DNA from: Oncomelania hupensis
Lineage: Eukaryota; Mollusca; Gastropoda; Littorinimorpha; Pomatiopsidae
NCBI GenBank assembly: GCA_036898135.1
Contig: CM072526.1
Location: forward strand, 53,858,899 to 53,922,898
Direction of reading: 5' to 3'
DNA length: 64,000 nucleotides
Below the pieces are notes generated by a model. It searched no databases and was not told where the DNA came from. It worked only from the letters and a program-made list of their open reading frames with translations. Shown here in pieces: positions 54,801 through 64,000 of this stretch. Positions within the stretch are counted from its first letter, which is position 1, and each line of letters begins with the position of its first letter. The translations under genes were made by a program, and so were the position numbers.

Positions 54801-56360
54801 CGAGAGGAAGAAGTCAGCGCCGAGGAGGAGGAAGGAAATGATTCGTCGGAGGAGCAGAGGGTTGACAACGTCGCGGTCGTCATCGATGAGACAGAGGTTG
54901 AGCTTGAGTCAGAGCAGGTACCTACGTGCATCTTGACAGCAAAAGAGAGCCATGTAGATGTCAACATAAACCCTGGCTTAGAACCAGACAAGAAGGAAGA
55001 GCTAGCGCAGCTCGCTCGGGAAAGCCAGCGCATCTTGACAGATTTACCTCTCAAAACTGAGTTGGAGGAGATCACATTCAACCTTACGCAGCAAGAACCA
55101 ATCAGAACCAAACAGTACCCACTTCCTCATGCTACAGTCCAAATTGTTAAAGAAGAAGTGGAAAAGATGCTCAAGCTTGGAGTCATCGAGTCGGCAAGTT
55201 CGCCATACAATTCTCCAGTGGTGCTAGTGAAGAAGAAGGACGGTGCAGTACGGTTTTGCGTCGACTATCGCCGCGTCAATCGCATTACTGCATTCGATGG
55301 TGAACCCATGCCGGACATAGACATGCTGTTCGGTAAATTGGCCAGAGCACAGTATTTCTCCAAGATCGACCTGGCGAAGGGTTATTGGCAAATCCCGGTG
55401 CGGGAAGAGGATAGACCTATCACCGCTTTTTCCACTCCTACCGGTCAGTATCAATGGACAGTCATGCCTTTCGGACTTCAAAACGCAGGCGCCGTTTTTA
55501 CGAGGATGATGAGAAAACTCCTCGATCCTTTGAACTGCGAGGAGGTCTCCAACTTCATTGATGACGTACTCGTCGCTACTCAAGCGTGGACTCGCCACAT
55601 CGAGATACTCAGAAGGGTTCTGGCACGTTTGGACGAAGCAAATTTGTCAGCACGCCCTACCAAATGCTTCTGGGGTTTCCAAGAGTTGTCATTTCTAGGA
55701 CACGTCGTGGGACGCGGTTGTCTCCGTCCAGAGGACGATAAGCTCGCGAAGATACGGGACGCACCACGGCCGCACACCAAGAAGGACGTCCGAGCGTTCA
55801 TCGGGTTGGCCAGTTACTACAGGCGATTCATTCCGCACTTCGCTGCCATCGCACTTCCTCTGACCAACGCTACCAAGAAGAAACAGCCCAACGTTGTCAC
55901 TTGGACTGAGGAAACAGAACAGGCATTCCAGACGTTGAAGCAACGCCTAACCAGTCAGCCCATCATTCGGTTGCCAGATCTGGAAAAGGAATTCGTCTTA
56001 CGTACAGATGCGTCCCAACAAGGGCTGGGAGCAGTACTATTGCAACAGGATGGCGAGATTTTGATGCCTGTGGCATACGCTAGCCGCAAGTTGACCTCAG
56101 CAGAGCAGAAATACTCAACGGTTGAACAAGAGTGTCTTGCTGTGGTCTGGGCGATCAAGAAGTTTGAGCAGTACCTGTATGGTGTACACTTCACTCTTCA
56201 GACAGATCATCACCCGCTGCAATTTCTGAGGCAATCCAAACCAGCAAACGGACGTCTTGCCCGTTGGGCAATGTTGTTACAGCCTTACGAGTTCACTGTT
56301 CAAGCCATCGCAGGCAAGGACAATGTGGGAGCGGACTATCTGAGTCGAACCTTCAACTAG
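51855..56360 (+). CDS. Gag-Pol polyprotein with integrase before reverse transcriptase
   Basis: 1501 codons in one frame. ATG at 51855; a second at 51876 in better context (GTCATGG) may be the true start. Gag: coiled-coil region (residues ~90-150), capsid-like region (~165-310), CCHC zinc knuckle CHYCHRTGHFKKDC (377-390). Protease: DTGAD (Asp 446). Integrase: zinc site H637, H644, C671, C674; catalytic D707, D767, E803 with the 35-residue spacing; GPY motif (944-946). Reverse transcriptase: FSKIDLAKGYWQI (Asp 1172), FIDDVLVA (Asp 1236, 1237; Phe replaces the usual Tyr). RNase H: TDAS (Asp 1385), Glu 1426, TDHH (Asp 1451). No stop or frameshift separates gag and pol, so Gag excess, if any, would need another mechanism. 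All catalytic residues looked for are present. Confidence 0.95.
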   Translation: MFCSIVVMAEATTDSPISARLRKTQNVALSSPAVQNARQHGNIDAKSRSVGEISGSGLPDQTEAVVSLGQRLNLAGQELADFVRHTLADQAKAATEERLAREQREREERLTQREWSLKEQTTKQERDLEYKLESMRLSHAEKMAKLQNASQPVASTSRIVVENASIPEFDESKDDLDDYLRRFERLARAHEWPETTWSVKLSTALKGKALQLYNSVDEDTALNYPKLKKALLERFQLTANVYRQRLRRAKVREGETYTQFIARLRLFADRWVEMSGKRQKYEDLMELMLLEQFMESLPAETASFVLEHEPDTLASAAHFAQVHKEAHPQRHHKQSPRNGSYRANTQPRENAKPAKEEERGSDQARSAGQATTARVTCHYCHRTGHFKKDCPKRAAAQQGTHVIVSGAQANTEEDGIPELCVPCSQRHFNPKCKVSIDGHQAEGLRDTGADVMVVRASFVPPCAYTGRKVPITLAETSLCKDLPIARITVNTPWIEAEIEAVVMQNPPADLIIGNKVLLADRTLVSIPVYRVPKQVAVLTRQQAERQQRPLPPLPAVDTGSGNIKPKDLIALQMQDQSLASLRTAAESGQEKKAGKQGFASYLWTKGILDRKFRTQQDQYQQVVLPKSLRRGVMSVAHDSAFGGHLATTRTLDRIWRQFYWPGIVGDVRRFCSSCDQCQKMSPRGRVKKVPLVPMPLIDEPFRRVAVDIIGPIKPASDNGNRYILTMVDYATRYPEAMPLKSIEATRVAEALLELWSRLGIPAEILTDRGTQFTSEIMREVSRLLGIRQMCTTPYHAQCNGLVERFNGTLKSMLRKLCQEKPSVWDRYLPAVLFAYRVSPQESTGFAPFELLYGRRVRGPMAILRQSWTDEQAPEEIQTTATYIVELRNRIKETCELAQQNLKKSSERYAKEFDKKAAPRTFKSGDKVLLLLPQQHNKLQLQWQGPYKVIERVGDWRGSPDYKIQVKGKVRMYHANLLRRYIEREEEVSAEEEEGNDSSEEQRVDNVAVVIDETEVELESEQVPTCILTAKESHVDVNINPGLEPDKKEELAQLARESQRILTDLPLKTELEEITFNLTQQEPIRTKQYPLPHATVQIVKEEVEKMLKLGVIESASSPYNSPVVLVKKKDGAVRFCVDYRRVNRITAFDGEPMPDIDMLFGKLARAQYFSKIDLAKGYWQIPVREEDRPITAFSTPTGQYQWTVMPFGLQNAGAVFTRMMRKLLDPLNCEEVSNFIDDVLVATQAWTRHIEILRRVLARLDEANLSARPTKCFWGFQELSFLGHVVGRGCLRPEDDKLAKIRDAPRPHTKKDVRAFIGLASYYRRFIPHFAAIALPLTNATKKKQPNVVTWTEETEQAFQTLKQRLTSQPIIRLPDLEKEFVLRTDASQQGLGAVLLQQDGEILMPVAYASRKLTSAEQKYSTVEQECLAVVWAIKKFEQYLYGVHFTLQTDHHPLQFLRQSKPANGRLARWAMLLQPYEFTVQAIAGKDNVGADYLSRTFN

Positions 56361-56429
56361 GAAGCAAGGGGAAGGATACAGAACAGTTTTGAATGAAACT
56401 CCCATGTTTCATCTTGTGTCGGAGGGTAT
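56361..56429 (+). promoter_or_regulatory. Probable polypurine tract region
   Basis: 69 bp between the stop and the 3' LTR, with AAGCAAGGGGAAGGA at 56362-56376 and GGAGGG just before the LTR (56421-56426). The latter adjoins the LTR and is the likelier plus-strand primer. There is no room for an env gene. Confidence 0.55.
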
Positions 56430-57846
56430 TGTCACATGCAAAATGACAATGTATTATATTATGTATAAAGTTTGTGGAAATAAACTATGTGATATAATAA
56501 ACCCGTGTTTGTCTGTTTGATAACTGTAGAGTATGGCCTAGCATGTTTTCTTCCGGAGGTTAAGTTTTATCCGTGTAATTCGTGCAAAATGCAAGTTTTG
56601 AAGAAAGTGAGCGATAGATTTCGAAAGCGCAGTAAGAATCGTCACTTCTTTTCCGTCTACTAGAGTAGAAACACGTTGTAACACATTTGTGGTTTCTCGC
56701 TAGCTTAGCGAATATGTTTTTGTGAAAACTGGCGTTTGTTATATTCGTTATTTATGCACAAATAACGAAGCGCTGTTAAAATTATAATTATATACTATTT
56801 CTGTGGCAGAGATAGGTTTGGTTTACAGCGTGTGCAGTTTTCAGTTGACTAAGCAAAGTGTTATGTAAAACTTCTGGACGTTATTGCAGTGTCAGGTCAG
56901 GAACAGAGTGACAGTTGTGTCAGGACAGAACAGAACAATTTAGAATAAAAGCAGGTCTAGTCTTGTGGAATTATAGTAGGCCTGGACTATCTGTGACACA
57001 TGAATTCATTGGATACACTTTTATATAACAACATAATCTTTTGAGGTGAGAATTTATTATTTTCTTTTATCATTATTGATGCAGACAGTCGTTTGTTTAC
57101 CCCAATATTCTTTGCAGGATGACAGCAGTGCTGGATGCAGGGGCGTTTATTACCGTAATAAACGATGCACTGTTTATTTTCTGATGGTGTGAACCTTGCC
57201 TGGTTAGGTAAGGTTATGGGAGTCGGGATACTGTATGGTCTTTCAGCATGTTGCAGATTCTTCTTCTTCCTTTTCCTGGATCCCTTGATTGTGGAGATTT
57301 CCCGGATCCATAACCGTGGAAGAAGGGGAGGACCATACCACCAACCAACCAGCCGACCACACCACACCACACTACAACCACGCCACCATTCTTTCAGCCA
57401 TCCAACCACCTACCAGTCCACTGCCGATGCCAACCATACTACTACCATCCCACCTCTTTCATCATCTGCATCATCATCCTGTGCTGGGGCGACCACAGTA
57501 CTCAGTTAAGTTTTCAACTTCGCTGAAGCCATCGGTATTTCCGATACCCCACCAGATGATGAGAACTGTTAATCTGAGTAAACCCTAAAGGATTTTGGGG
57601 ATAACAAACCAAACTGTTATTTCAAGAATATTTCAAGAATATTTCGGGGTTTTTTGTACAGTTTTGAAACATTTTCGGCAGATTTTGTGGATCGAGGTCC
57701 AGTAGTGTAAATAATAACAACAAAGGGAAATTTTACACCATTGTTTCGAGTTTTCTTTACTTTTCAACTCTACCTTTTATCTAAACTTAACTTGTTCTTG
57801 GAACGAGACGTAGGAGGGTCACTGCACAAAAACTCTCCACGTGACA
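56430..57846 (+). repeat. 3' LTR
   Basis: 1417 bp, near-identical to the 5' LTR. Followed by CACAC and CA-repeat-derived sequence that continues the interrupted 5' flank. Confidence 0.95.
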
Positions 57847-58299
57847 CACACAAACCCCATACACGCACACTTCTAATACCGTATTAAAATTATATGCAGA
57901 TAACGTAAAGACAATATAAGGTGCACACAGCCAAGTGACAGAGGACAGGAAGTGAAAGACTACTAATAAACTCCCGACGTAGCAAACTACAATGTAACAG
58001 GCATAAACTACTGCTCATTTACCAGTTTTACAGACAAGCACACACACATACGCACACACACATACACAAATCAAGTCGCAAGCTACAACCATTGGGAAAG
58101 TTTCTTAGCCTTTGCTCACTTGTTTTAGTTTAAAGAGCTGCTCAAGGCTGTGGGTAATGCGTCGCGAGCTACAACCAGTAAATATGCCGAACTTGGTAGG
58201 CTCAAATGGCACATTATTTGTATCAATTGACTTCACATTGTATTGTATTGTATTGTATTGTATCGTATTGTAATGCATTGGTGGTATCTTGCTTTATAC
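57847..58299. other. Unassigned DNA
   Basis: CA tract at the border, GTCGC(A/G)AGCTACAACCA duplicated at 58074-58090 and 58160-58177, and (TATTG)n at 58238-58272. No gene. Confidence 0.5.
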
Positions 58300-58640
58300 A
58301 AGTCCAAAAGCTTCTAAGGAAAAAGCGGTAATAACGTTACGTTAGGATACAGAGAAAGGAGGTGAGTGGTTTGACTTCTGGTACAGAGAGTGTTTGTGAT
58401 CTGATACAACTCTTTCCTAGACTGCGCTTGATCAATTTTGGTGCTAAGAAACAGAGATTTTGCTTTGGGAACTAAACACGTCACATAATTCTTGACTTTT
58501 TTGTACATCTGCTCATGAACTGTACTTTGGAACTTTGTCCTTACCGTGCGACGCTCTTTCTTAGAGCACGTCCACATGACGAGCTGCGCTTTGACCTTTG
58601 ACCTAGCGGTGGACGGGCTTTGAGCCTCTCCCTCCTCCCC
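58300..58640 (-). pseudogene. LINE linker fragment (reverse)
   Basis: The minus-strand frame 58577-58314 reads KERRTVRTKFQSTVHEQMYK, KAKSLFLSTKI, SRKELYQITNTLCTR: the pattern of the region between endonuclease and reverse transcriptase in CR1/L2-type LINEs (K-A-K-x2-F/Y ... K-x-L-(F/Y)-x-(V/I)-x-N-x-L). The rest of the element is not found beside it. Family placement is tentative. Confidence 0.45.
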
Positions 58641-58792
58641 ACCCCTTTCCCCCTCCCCCTCTCTCTTCTTTACTGATCTTTGAGCAATGTTGACGTCGAT
58701 GCCATATGGATAGAAATCAATACAATCCGATCCGTGGTTCCTTGCATCATGGGATAGTGAAGGGTAAAGAAAGGATTTGGGTTAAAATACGG

Positions 58793-59637
58793 CGGGTACA
58801 TGACAGGTGGGAACACAGCGGGTACATGACAGGTGGGAACACAGCGGGTACATGACAGGTGGGAACACAGCGGGTACATGACAAGGGTACATGACAGGTG
58901 GGAACACAGCGGGTACATGACAGGTGGGAACACAGCGGGTCCATGACAGGTGGGAACACAGCGGGTCCATGACAAGGGTACATGACAGGTGGGAACACAG
59001 CGGGTACATGACAAGGGTACATGACAGGTGGGAACACAGCGGGTACATGACAGGTGGGAACACAGCGGGTCCATGACAGGTGGGAACACAGCGGGTCCAT
59101 GACAAGTGGTAACACAACGGGTACATGACAGGTGGGAACACAGCGGGTCCATGACAAGTGGGAACACAACGGGTACATGGCAGGTGGGAACACAGCGGGT
59201 CCATGACAGGTGGGAACACAGCGGGTCCATGACAGGTGGGAACACAGCGGCTCCATGACAGGTGGGAACACAGCTGGTACATGACAAGTGGGAACACAGC
59301 GGGTCCATGACAGGTGGGAACACAGCGGGTCCATGACAAGTGGGAACACAGCGGGTCCATGACAAGTGGGAACACAGCTGGTACATGACAGGTGGGAACA
59401 CAGCGGGTACATAACAGGTGGGAACACAGCGGGTACATGACAGGTGGGAACGCAGCGGGTACATGACAAGTGGGAACACAGCGGGTACATGACAGGTGGG
59501 AACACAGCGGGTACATGACAGGTGGGAACACAGAAAGTACGTGACAGGTGGGAACGCAGCGGGTACATGACAAGTGGGAACACAGCGGGTACATGACAGG
59601 TGGGAACACAGCGGGTACATGACAGGTGGGAACACAG
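58793..59637 (-). repeat. 26-bp minisatellite, about 32 units
   Basis: Units of TGACAGGTGGGAACACAGCG-GGTACA, period 26 bp, with GGTCCA, ACAAG and GGTAAC variants. Because 26 is not a multiple of 3 and the unit has no stop on the minus strand in any phase, all three minus frames stay open (275-327 codons), giving a 26-residue protein repeat. No start context, domain or splice evidence supports a gene. Confidence 0.95.
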
Positions 59638-59639
59638 GA

Positions 59640-60236
59640 TTTCCATAAAACATGGGACTATTTTAAATATTGGACTATGGTGGCTATGGTTGTTTATGTC
59701 ACTGGAATCACATGGGACTATTAAACATTGGACTATGGTGGCTATGGTTGTTTATGTCACTGGAATCACATGGGACTATTAAACATTGGACTATGGTGGC
59801 TATGGTTGTTTATGTCACTGGAATCACATGGGACTAATAAACATTGGACTATGGTGGCTATGGTTGTTTATGTCACTGGAATCACATGGGACTATTAAAC
59901 ATTGGACTATGGTGGCTATGGTTGTTTATGTCACTGGAATCACATGGGACTATTAAACATTGGACTATGGTGGCTATGGTTGTTTATGTTACTGGAATCA
60001 CATGGGACTATTAAACATTGGACTTTGGTGGCTATGGTTGTTTATGTCCCTGGAATCACATGGGACTATTAAACATTGGACTATGGTGGCTATGGTTGTT
60101 TTTGTCACTGGAGTCACATGGGACTATTAAACATTGGACTATGGTGGCTATGGTTGTTTATGTCACTGGAATCACATGGGACTATTAAACATTGGACTAT
60201 GGTGGCTATGGTAGTTTATGTCGCTGGAATCACAAA
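59640..60236 (+). repeat. 58-bp minisatellite, about 10 units
   Basis: Units containing ACTATTAAACATTGGACTAT, GGTGGCTATGGTTGTTTATG and TCACTGGAATCACATGGG, period 58 bp (59701 to 59759). It abuts the 26-bp array with almost no spacer. 60237-60459 after it is G-rich then AT-rich with nothing recognised. Confidence 0.95.
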
Positions 60237-60459
60237 AAAGCAAGGCAGGGGAGGATCATGCTCTTCATGAAGAAAAGGGAGTGAGGTGGGGTGAGGTGGG
60301 GTGAGGGAGGTGTGGGAGGGGGAGTCATGATTACATTATGTGACACTATTAGACTACTAATTCTAATAACTATGTACCATTGCAATTTGCTACAGCCGTT
60401 AGTTTGTCCTCATTTTTAAATGTTTAAATTTCTATAAAGTTTTAGTTATTGTCCAACCG

Positions 60460-61045
60460 GAGTTTGAAGTCACAACCTATCATATCAAAACTCCTTGAAA
60501 ATACTATCCTGAAATAATTAAATGAACATCTTGCTTCCAACAGCCTTCTCTGCCCATTTCAGTCTGCCTACTGTTGTGATCATTCCATGCACCGAACCTG
60601 CGCTCGTCCATATTTTAAACGACCTCTTGCTTGCCACTGACTCTGGGACAATGTTCCTTCTCACTCTTCTCGATCTCTCTGTTGCCTTCGATACCATCGA
60701 TCACTATATTCTCCTCCAATATCTTGAAAACACTTTTGGGGTTTCCGGCACTTCACTCAGCTGGTTTTCTTCGTATCTTTCTGACAAGTTTTAGACAGAC
60801 TCCGTGAACAGTGCCAATTTTTCTCCAGTCCTATTTTCCTGTGATGTTCCTCGTGGCTCTGTTCTTGGCCCAGTTCTTTTCACTCTGTATATTTCTCCAC
60901 TCTCTGACATAATCAAAAATCTCCACATCAATCATCACTTCCACGATGACGATGACCAACCTCACGAATGCGACTCTCTTGAAAATCTTCCACATCTTCT
61001 TCAAAGGTTTTGTCGTTGTATCAAGTTTTATTCATCAGATTAACA
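60460..61045 (+). pseudogene. CR1/L2-like LINE, reverse transcriptase fragment
   Basis: Reads LVHILNDLLLATDSGTMFLL, LLDLSVAFDTIDHYILLQYL, SLSWFSSYLSDKF (stop at 60793), then VPRGSVLGPVLFTLYISPLS and HFHDDDD where the YADD catalytic site should be. Thus Tyr-Ala is replaced by His-Asp, and an internal stop separates the halves. The 5' and 3' parts are missing. Related to but distinct from the CR1/L2-like copy at 32735-34015. Confidence 0.8.
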
Positions 61046-61459
61046 AAAGTTGTGCTGATGTAACATGAACAATTGATAAAATCTACAGTGCTCACCTCAT
61101 AGATATTTTCCAAATTAATTAATTAATTAATCAAGCCATAGAAATCATCATACTACTGACATATACATACACTTTTAAAAACATACATTCCCTTGTAACA
61201 ATTAGCTCAAATTAAGAAACAAACAAAAGAAAAAAAAGAGCCTTTCAACTTCACCTGTGAAGAACGAAGTACTTATAAATGGCATTTTGCGTCTTACAGA
61301 AAGTTGAAGTTGGGTCTCCAGGCTTCTACACCCTCCACCATTTTCACTCCCCACAAAAAATTAAAAGAAAAATGATAAAATGTTGATGACAAAGATGTGG
61401 TAACTCAGCTTAGCGATAAACAGATAGTATTAAATAAAACCTGATGTTAATTTACCAGT
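61046..61459. other. Unassigned AT-rich DNA
   Basis: (TTAA)n at 61115-61130 and A-runs; no element recognised. Confidence 0.5.
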
Positions 61460-62680
61460 CCTCTAAAGGAAAGTTCGCATATGTTAAATTAACCTCTTTA
61501 GATGTTCGTTCCTGAGACAACCAAGCAGACCTTGCTAACAAGAATGTTAGTTAGCTTACTCGACCATCTGACCAGGGTCTCTTGACCATTAAGTAGCCAT
61601 GCGACTCATATCTCTTTTGGATTTACCCTGTGTCCATTCTCTGACACTTTCAGTCGAGACGTAACAGATCGTGTCCCACAGGTAGGACAGGCGAGCGAAA
61701 TTTTCAAAAGAAGATTCATGTGATCGCGAGAGCGGGATTACTAGCCAGGGGAATTAAATGATTAGTCTGAGAGGAAATAGAGACGCCTGCATATCACCGT
61801 ATACGCAGATTTAGCCAGTCAGTCGAATACGAAGTGCGGAACCACGAGGATCAAAAAAGAGCGAACAGAAGTAAACGATTATCCTCAGCCTTCACCAAAA
61901 AAGTGATAGACTAGAGACGGGTTTCACGATTCCCAGCGACTAGAAGTAAGTTAAAACTAGTAGTTTCTAGTATGTGTATGTTTATATGTTATATTGATTG
62001 CCATTTATTAGTATGTTCATGTTATATGTATTTACAGAAACCGATTATTGTTTCTGACACGTTGTGCATGTTGCTTGATATATCTTAACCTTAGGATTCG
62101 GATATTGTGGTGTGCATATGGGAAACTTGGCAGGTGTCTGATGCTATAGATTCCTTGCAGAGGGAACCGCATACCCATATCCTAATAGAATATTGTAGCC
62201 AGAGTTGTGGATTGTACAGTTTAGCTCTGGGACGGTTTGTGGAGTCAACGCATTACGCTTGCTCTGGTGGAAAAGAAGGAGATCATCTAGATTCTACATC
62301 GCCACGTCCGGCCCCGTAGCTACACGACTCACCCGATCATCCTGAGAGTCAAGACTCCCTCAGAGTGACCACCGGACTCAAGCACTTGCAGAAACTGAGC
62401 AGCTAAGTCCCTCTCAACTGCAACTGATGTCGAACCAAATTCGGAAAACCAATATTATACCACCAAACATATAACTTTGTAGCACGTGATGAAGAAGAAC
62501 TGCTAAAAACATTGCCCAGCACATTGAAAAGTTATAGTTATTAATTTACATTTAATTGAAGAAATGTTAGAATTTGTGTTGACCAAATAAAAGTTGAAAT
62601 CACATACATACGACTGGTGTCATTCTATTTGTATTGTTGTGTGTCCACTAGCTCTTCTTCTCTTGAAACCAAGTAAACTA
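61460..62680 (+). other. Possible LTR-like region, unassigned
   Basis: Low-repeat DNA with AATAAAAGTTGAAATCAC (62586-62603) followed by ACATACGACTGGTGTC, which resembles the polyadenylation region of the two solo LTRs (AATAAAAGTGGAAAACTTCA then TACGTCGACTC). The ends and a target duplication could not be fixed. A 70-codon frame at 62107 has no motif. 62681-62900 is unassigned. Confidence 0.3.
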
Positions 62681-62900
62681 GTCCTTTGATTAGGAAAAAG
62701 CATTTCTTAAAGTGAGCCAAATGACACTTAAAAACCCGAGAACAAATATAAATTTTATGTGACCAAGCACCGTGATTAGTCTCTCACATCACTTTGGAAT
62801 TTTGGTAAAAGAACGTCTGATAGAGGTAGCTTAACGCACCATCTATCTACCAGTCTTACTCCCCTTGTAAGATAAGCGTATCTTCTCCAGGATATCATCA

Positions 62901-64000
62901 CAGGACACGCATTTTTCCAAGAGCAGAAATTGGAAGTGACCACGATCTCGTGATGATGTCTTTCCAGCTCCACTTGAAGAGAGTAAACACAGCAAAGTGC
63001 ACTAGACTGAAGTTCGACTTGGACAAACTGCAAGACCCGGAGGTGGCAGAAACATTTCAGGCCACAATTGGAAGGAAATTTGCACCACTGCTCATTTTGG
63101 GAGCTGGTGAAGTAGATTTCAACACCATGACCACCAACTTCAACTCAGCTGTGACAGATGCCGCCACAAAGATCCTTGGAAAGCACCGGCCAAAAAAGGA
63201 GCTGTGGATCACACCTGAACTTTTGGACCTGTGTAATAAATGAAGAGAGATGAAAAAGAAAAAGAACACCTCACAGGGAGCTGATGCCTACCGAAAAATC
63301 AACAATGACAGTCGAAAAGGCATGCGCACAGCAAAGGAGAACTGGATAGAAGATCAATGCCAGGAAATAGAGAACAGTCTGAACAAGAACAACAGCAAGA
63401 GGGCCTACTAGACTGTAAAGCGGCTGACAAGTGTTAAACAGCCCAAGGTCTCCACGATCCAAAGCATGTCTGGCATATGCCTTACAGAAGAACAAGAAGT
63501 CTTGGACAGATGGACAGAGTACTGCTCTGACCTTTACAACCACACACCAAACGGGGACCCATCAGTTCTAGCATGTCCTGAGAACAGAGAAGAAGAAGAA
63601 ATCCTCCCAATTCTCCGGGAAGAAGTTGAGGCAGCAGTGCAATCGCTGAAGAAGGGGAAGTCAGCGGGAGTGGACAATATACCCGCGAAACTGCTTCAAG
63701 CAGGAGGAGAAGCGATGATTGACGCACTTACAATTATCCGTAACAAGATCCGCCAGAGTGGAGAGTGGCCTACACCCTGGACCCAGTCGCTTGTCATCAC
63801 TCTTCCCGAAAAAGGTAACCTTCAGGAATGTGAAAATTACCGCACCATCAGCCTCATCAGCTATCCCAGCAAGGTCCTCCTGAAAATAATACTCAACAGA
63901 TTGAAACCCCAAGCTGAACAAATCATAGCTGAAGAACAAGCAGGATTCAGCGCAGAGCGAAGTACCACTGAACAGATTTTCAACCTCAGAATAATCTGCG
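62901..64000 (+). pseudogene. RTE-type LINE copy, cut by the window end
   Basis: 5'-truncated copy beginning at CAGGACACGCATTTTTCCAA near the end of the endonuclease (EIGSDHDLVMM), then the linker and the start of the polymerase (SAGVDNIPAKLLQAGGEAMI, NLQECENYRTISLISYPSKV, EEQAGFSAERSTTEQIFNLR). TGA at 63241 and TAG at 63408 interrupt the frame. The 3' part lies outside the window. Confidence 0.85.

Larger units (their letters stand above)
50143..57846 (+). mobile_element. Gmr1-like Ty3/gypsy LTR retrotransposon, complete
   Basis: 7704 bp. The 5' LTR (50143-51560) and 3' LTR (56430-57846) begin TGTCACATGC and end CACGTGACA. Target duplication CACAC on both sides (50138-50142, 57847-57851), though the CA-repeat context makes this weak. 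Primer-binding site, one gag-pol frame and no env. The order protease-integrase-reverse transcriptase-RNase H places it with the Gmr1-like branch rather than canonical gypsy elements, where integrase comes last. Known: Gmr1-type elements combine gypsy-like sequence with copia-like order. All coding parts look intact. Confidence 0.93.

Noticed and set aside
56361..56429. Search for an env gene in the LTR element
   Set aside because: Only 69 bp separate the gag-pol stop and the 3' LTR, so no third gene is possible.
58670..59653. Long minus-strand frames (up to 327 codons)
   Set aside because: They are the 26-bp minisatellite read in all three phases; no domain or promoter support.

Overview
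This is a stretch of animal nuclear DNA, not bacterial: introns with GT/AG borders, dense microsatellites and minisatellites, tRNA-derived SINEs, several LINE families and a Ty3/gypsy-type LTR retrotransposon. A host gene coding for an H-type lectin domain, together with the LINE and SINE types, suggests a mollusc, most likely a gastropod. That assignment is inference from family knowledge, not a database match.

Layout. 1-167 holds a possible minus-strand exon of an unknown gene. 872-9057 carries the only host gene I can support: six plus-strand exons that join in phase to a coiled-coil-like region followed by a C-terminal H-type lectin domain, with an AATAAA signal. Its last intron holds a 3.3-kb array of a 23-bp minisatellite with higher-order structure. 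10.7-16.9 kb is a 31-bp AT-rich satellite invaded at least twice by one RTE-type LINE family. 17-21.7 kb is simple repeats, SINEs and a degenerate TTTCTGTTACTGG array.

21.8-34.5 kb is one Jockey-like LINE (5' UTR, endonuclease, reverse transcriptase, RNase H, zinc-knuckle-like tail, 3' UTR) split into four pieces by three insertions: a solo LTR with target duplication CAGTT, a 6.7-kb insert with a 14-bp target duplication that carries an uninterrupted RTE LINE, and a CR1/L2-like LINE plus SINE. 36.8-41.4 kb holds LINE 3' ends, a 49-bp minisatellite split by a second solo LTR of the same family (target duplication TAATG), and an I/Jockey-like LINE split by an RTE copy. 45.98-48.85 kb is a rearranged minus-strand RTE copy with a perfect 58-bp palindrome.

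50143-57846 is a complete LTR retrotransposon with near-identical 1.4-kb LTRs, a tRNA-Pro primer-binding site and a single 1501-codon gag-pol frame. Its integrase lies upstream of the reverse transcriptase, the Gmr1-like arrangement. 58.8-60.2 kb is two abutting minisatellites (26 bp and 58 bp), followed by a CR1/L2 fragment, an unassigned LTR-like region and an RTE copy cut by the window end.

How the parts relate: almost all coding capacity is transposon-derived. RTE and Jockey-like LINEs spread by target-primed reverse transcription; 8-14-bp duplications are visible at many copies. Five short elements share both ends with the Jockey-like LINE and are probably mobilised by it. The uninterrupted RTE frame (27.2-30.3 kb) and the gag-pol element (50-58 kb) look young; most of the rest is decayed.
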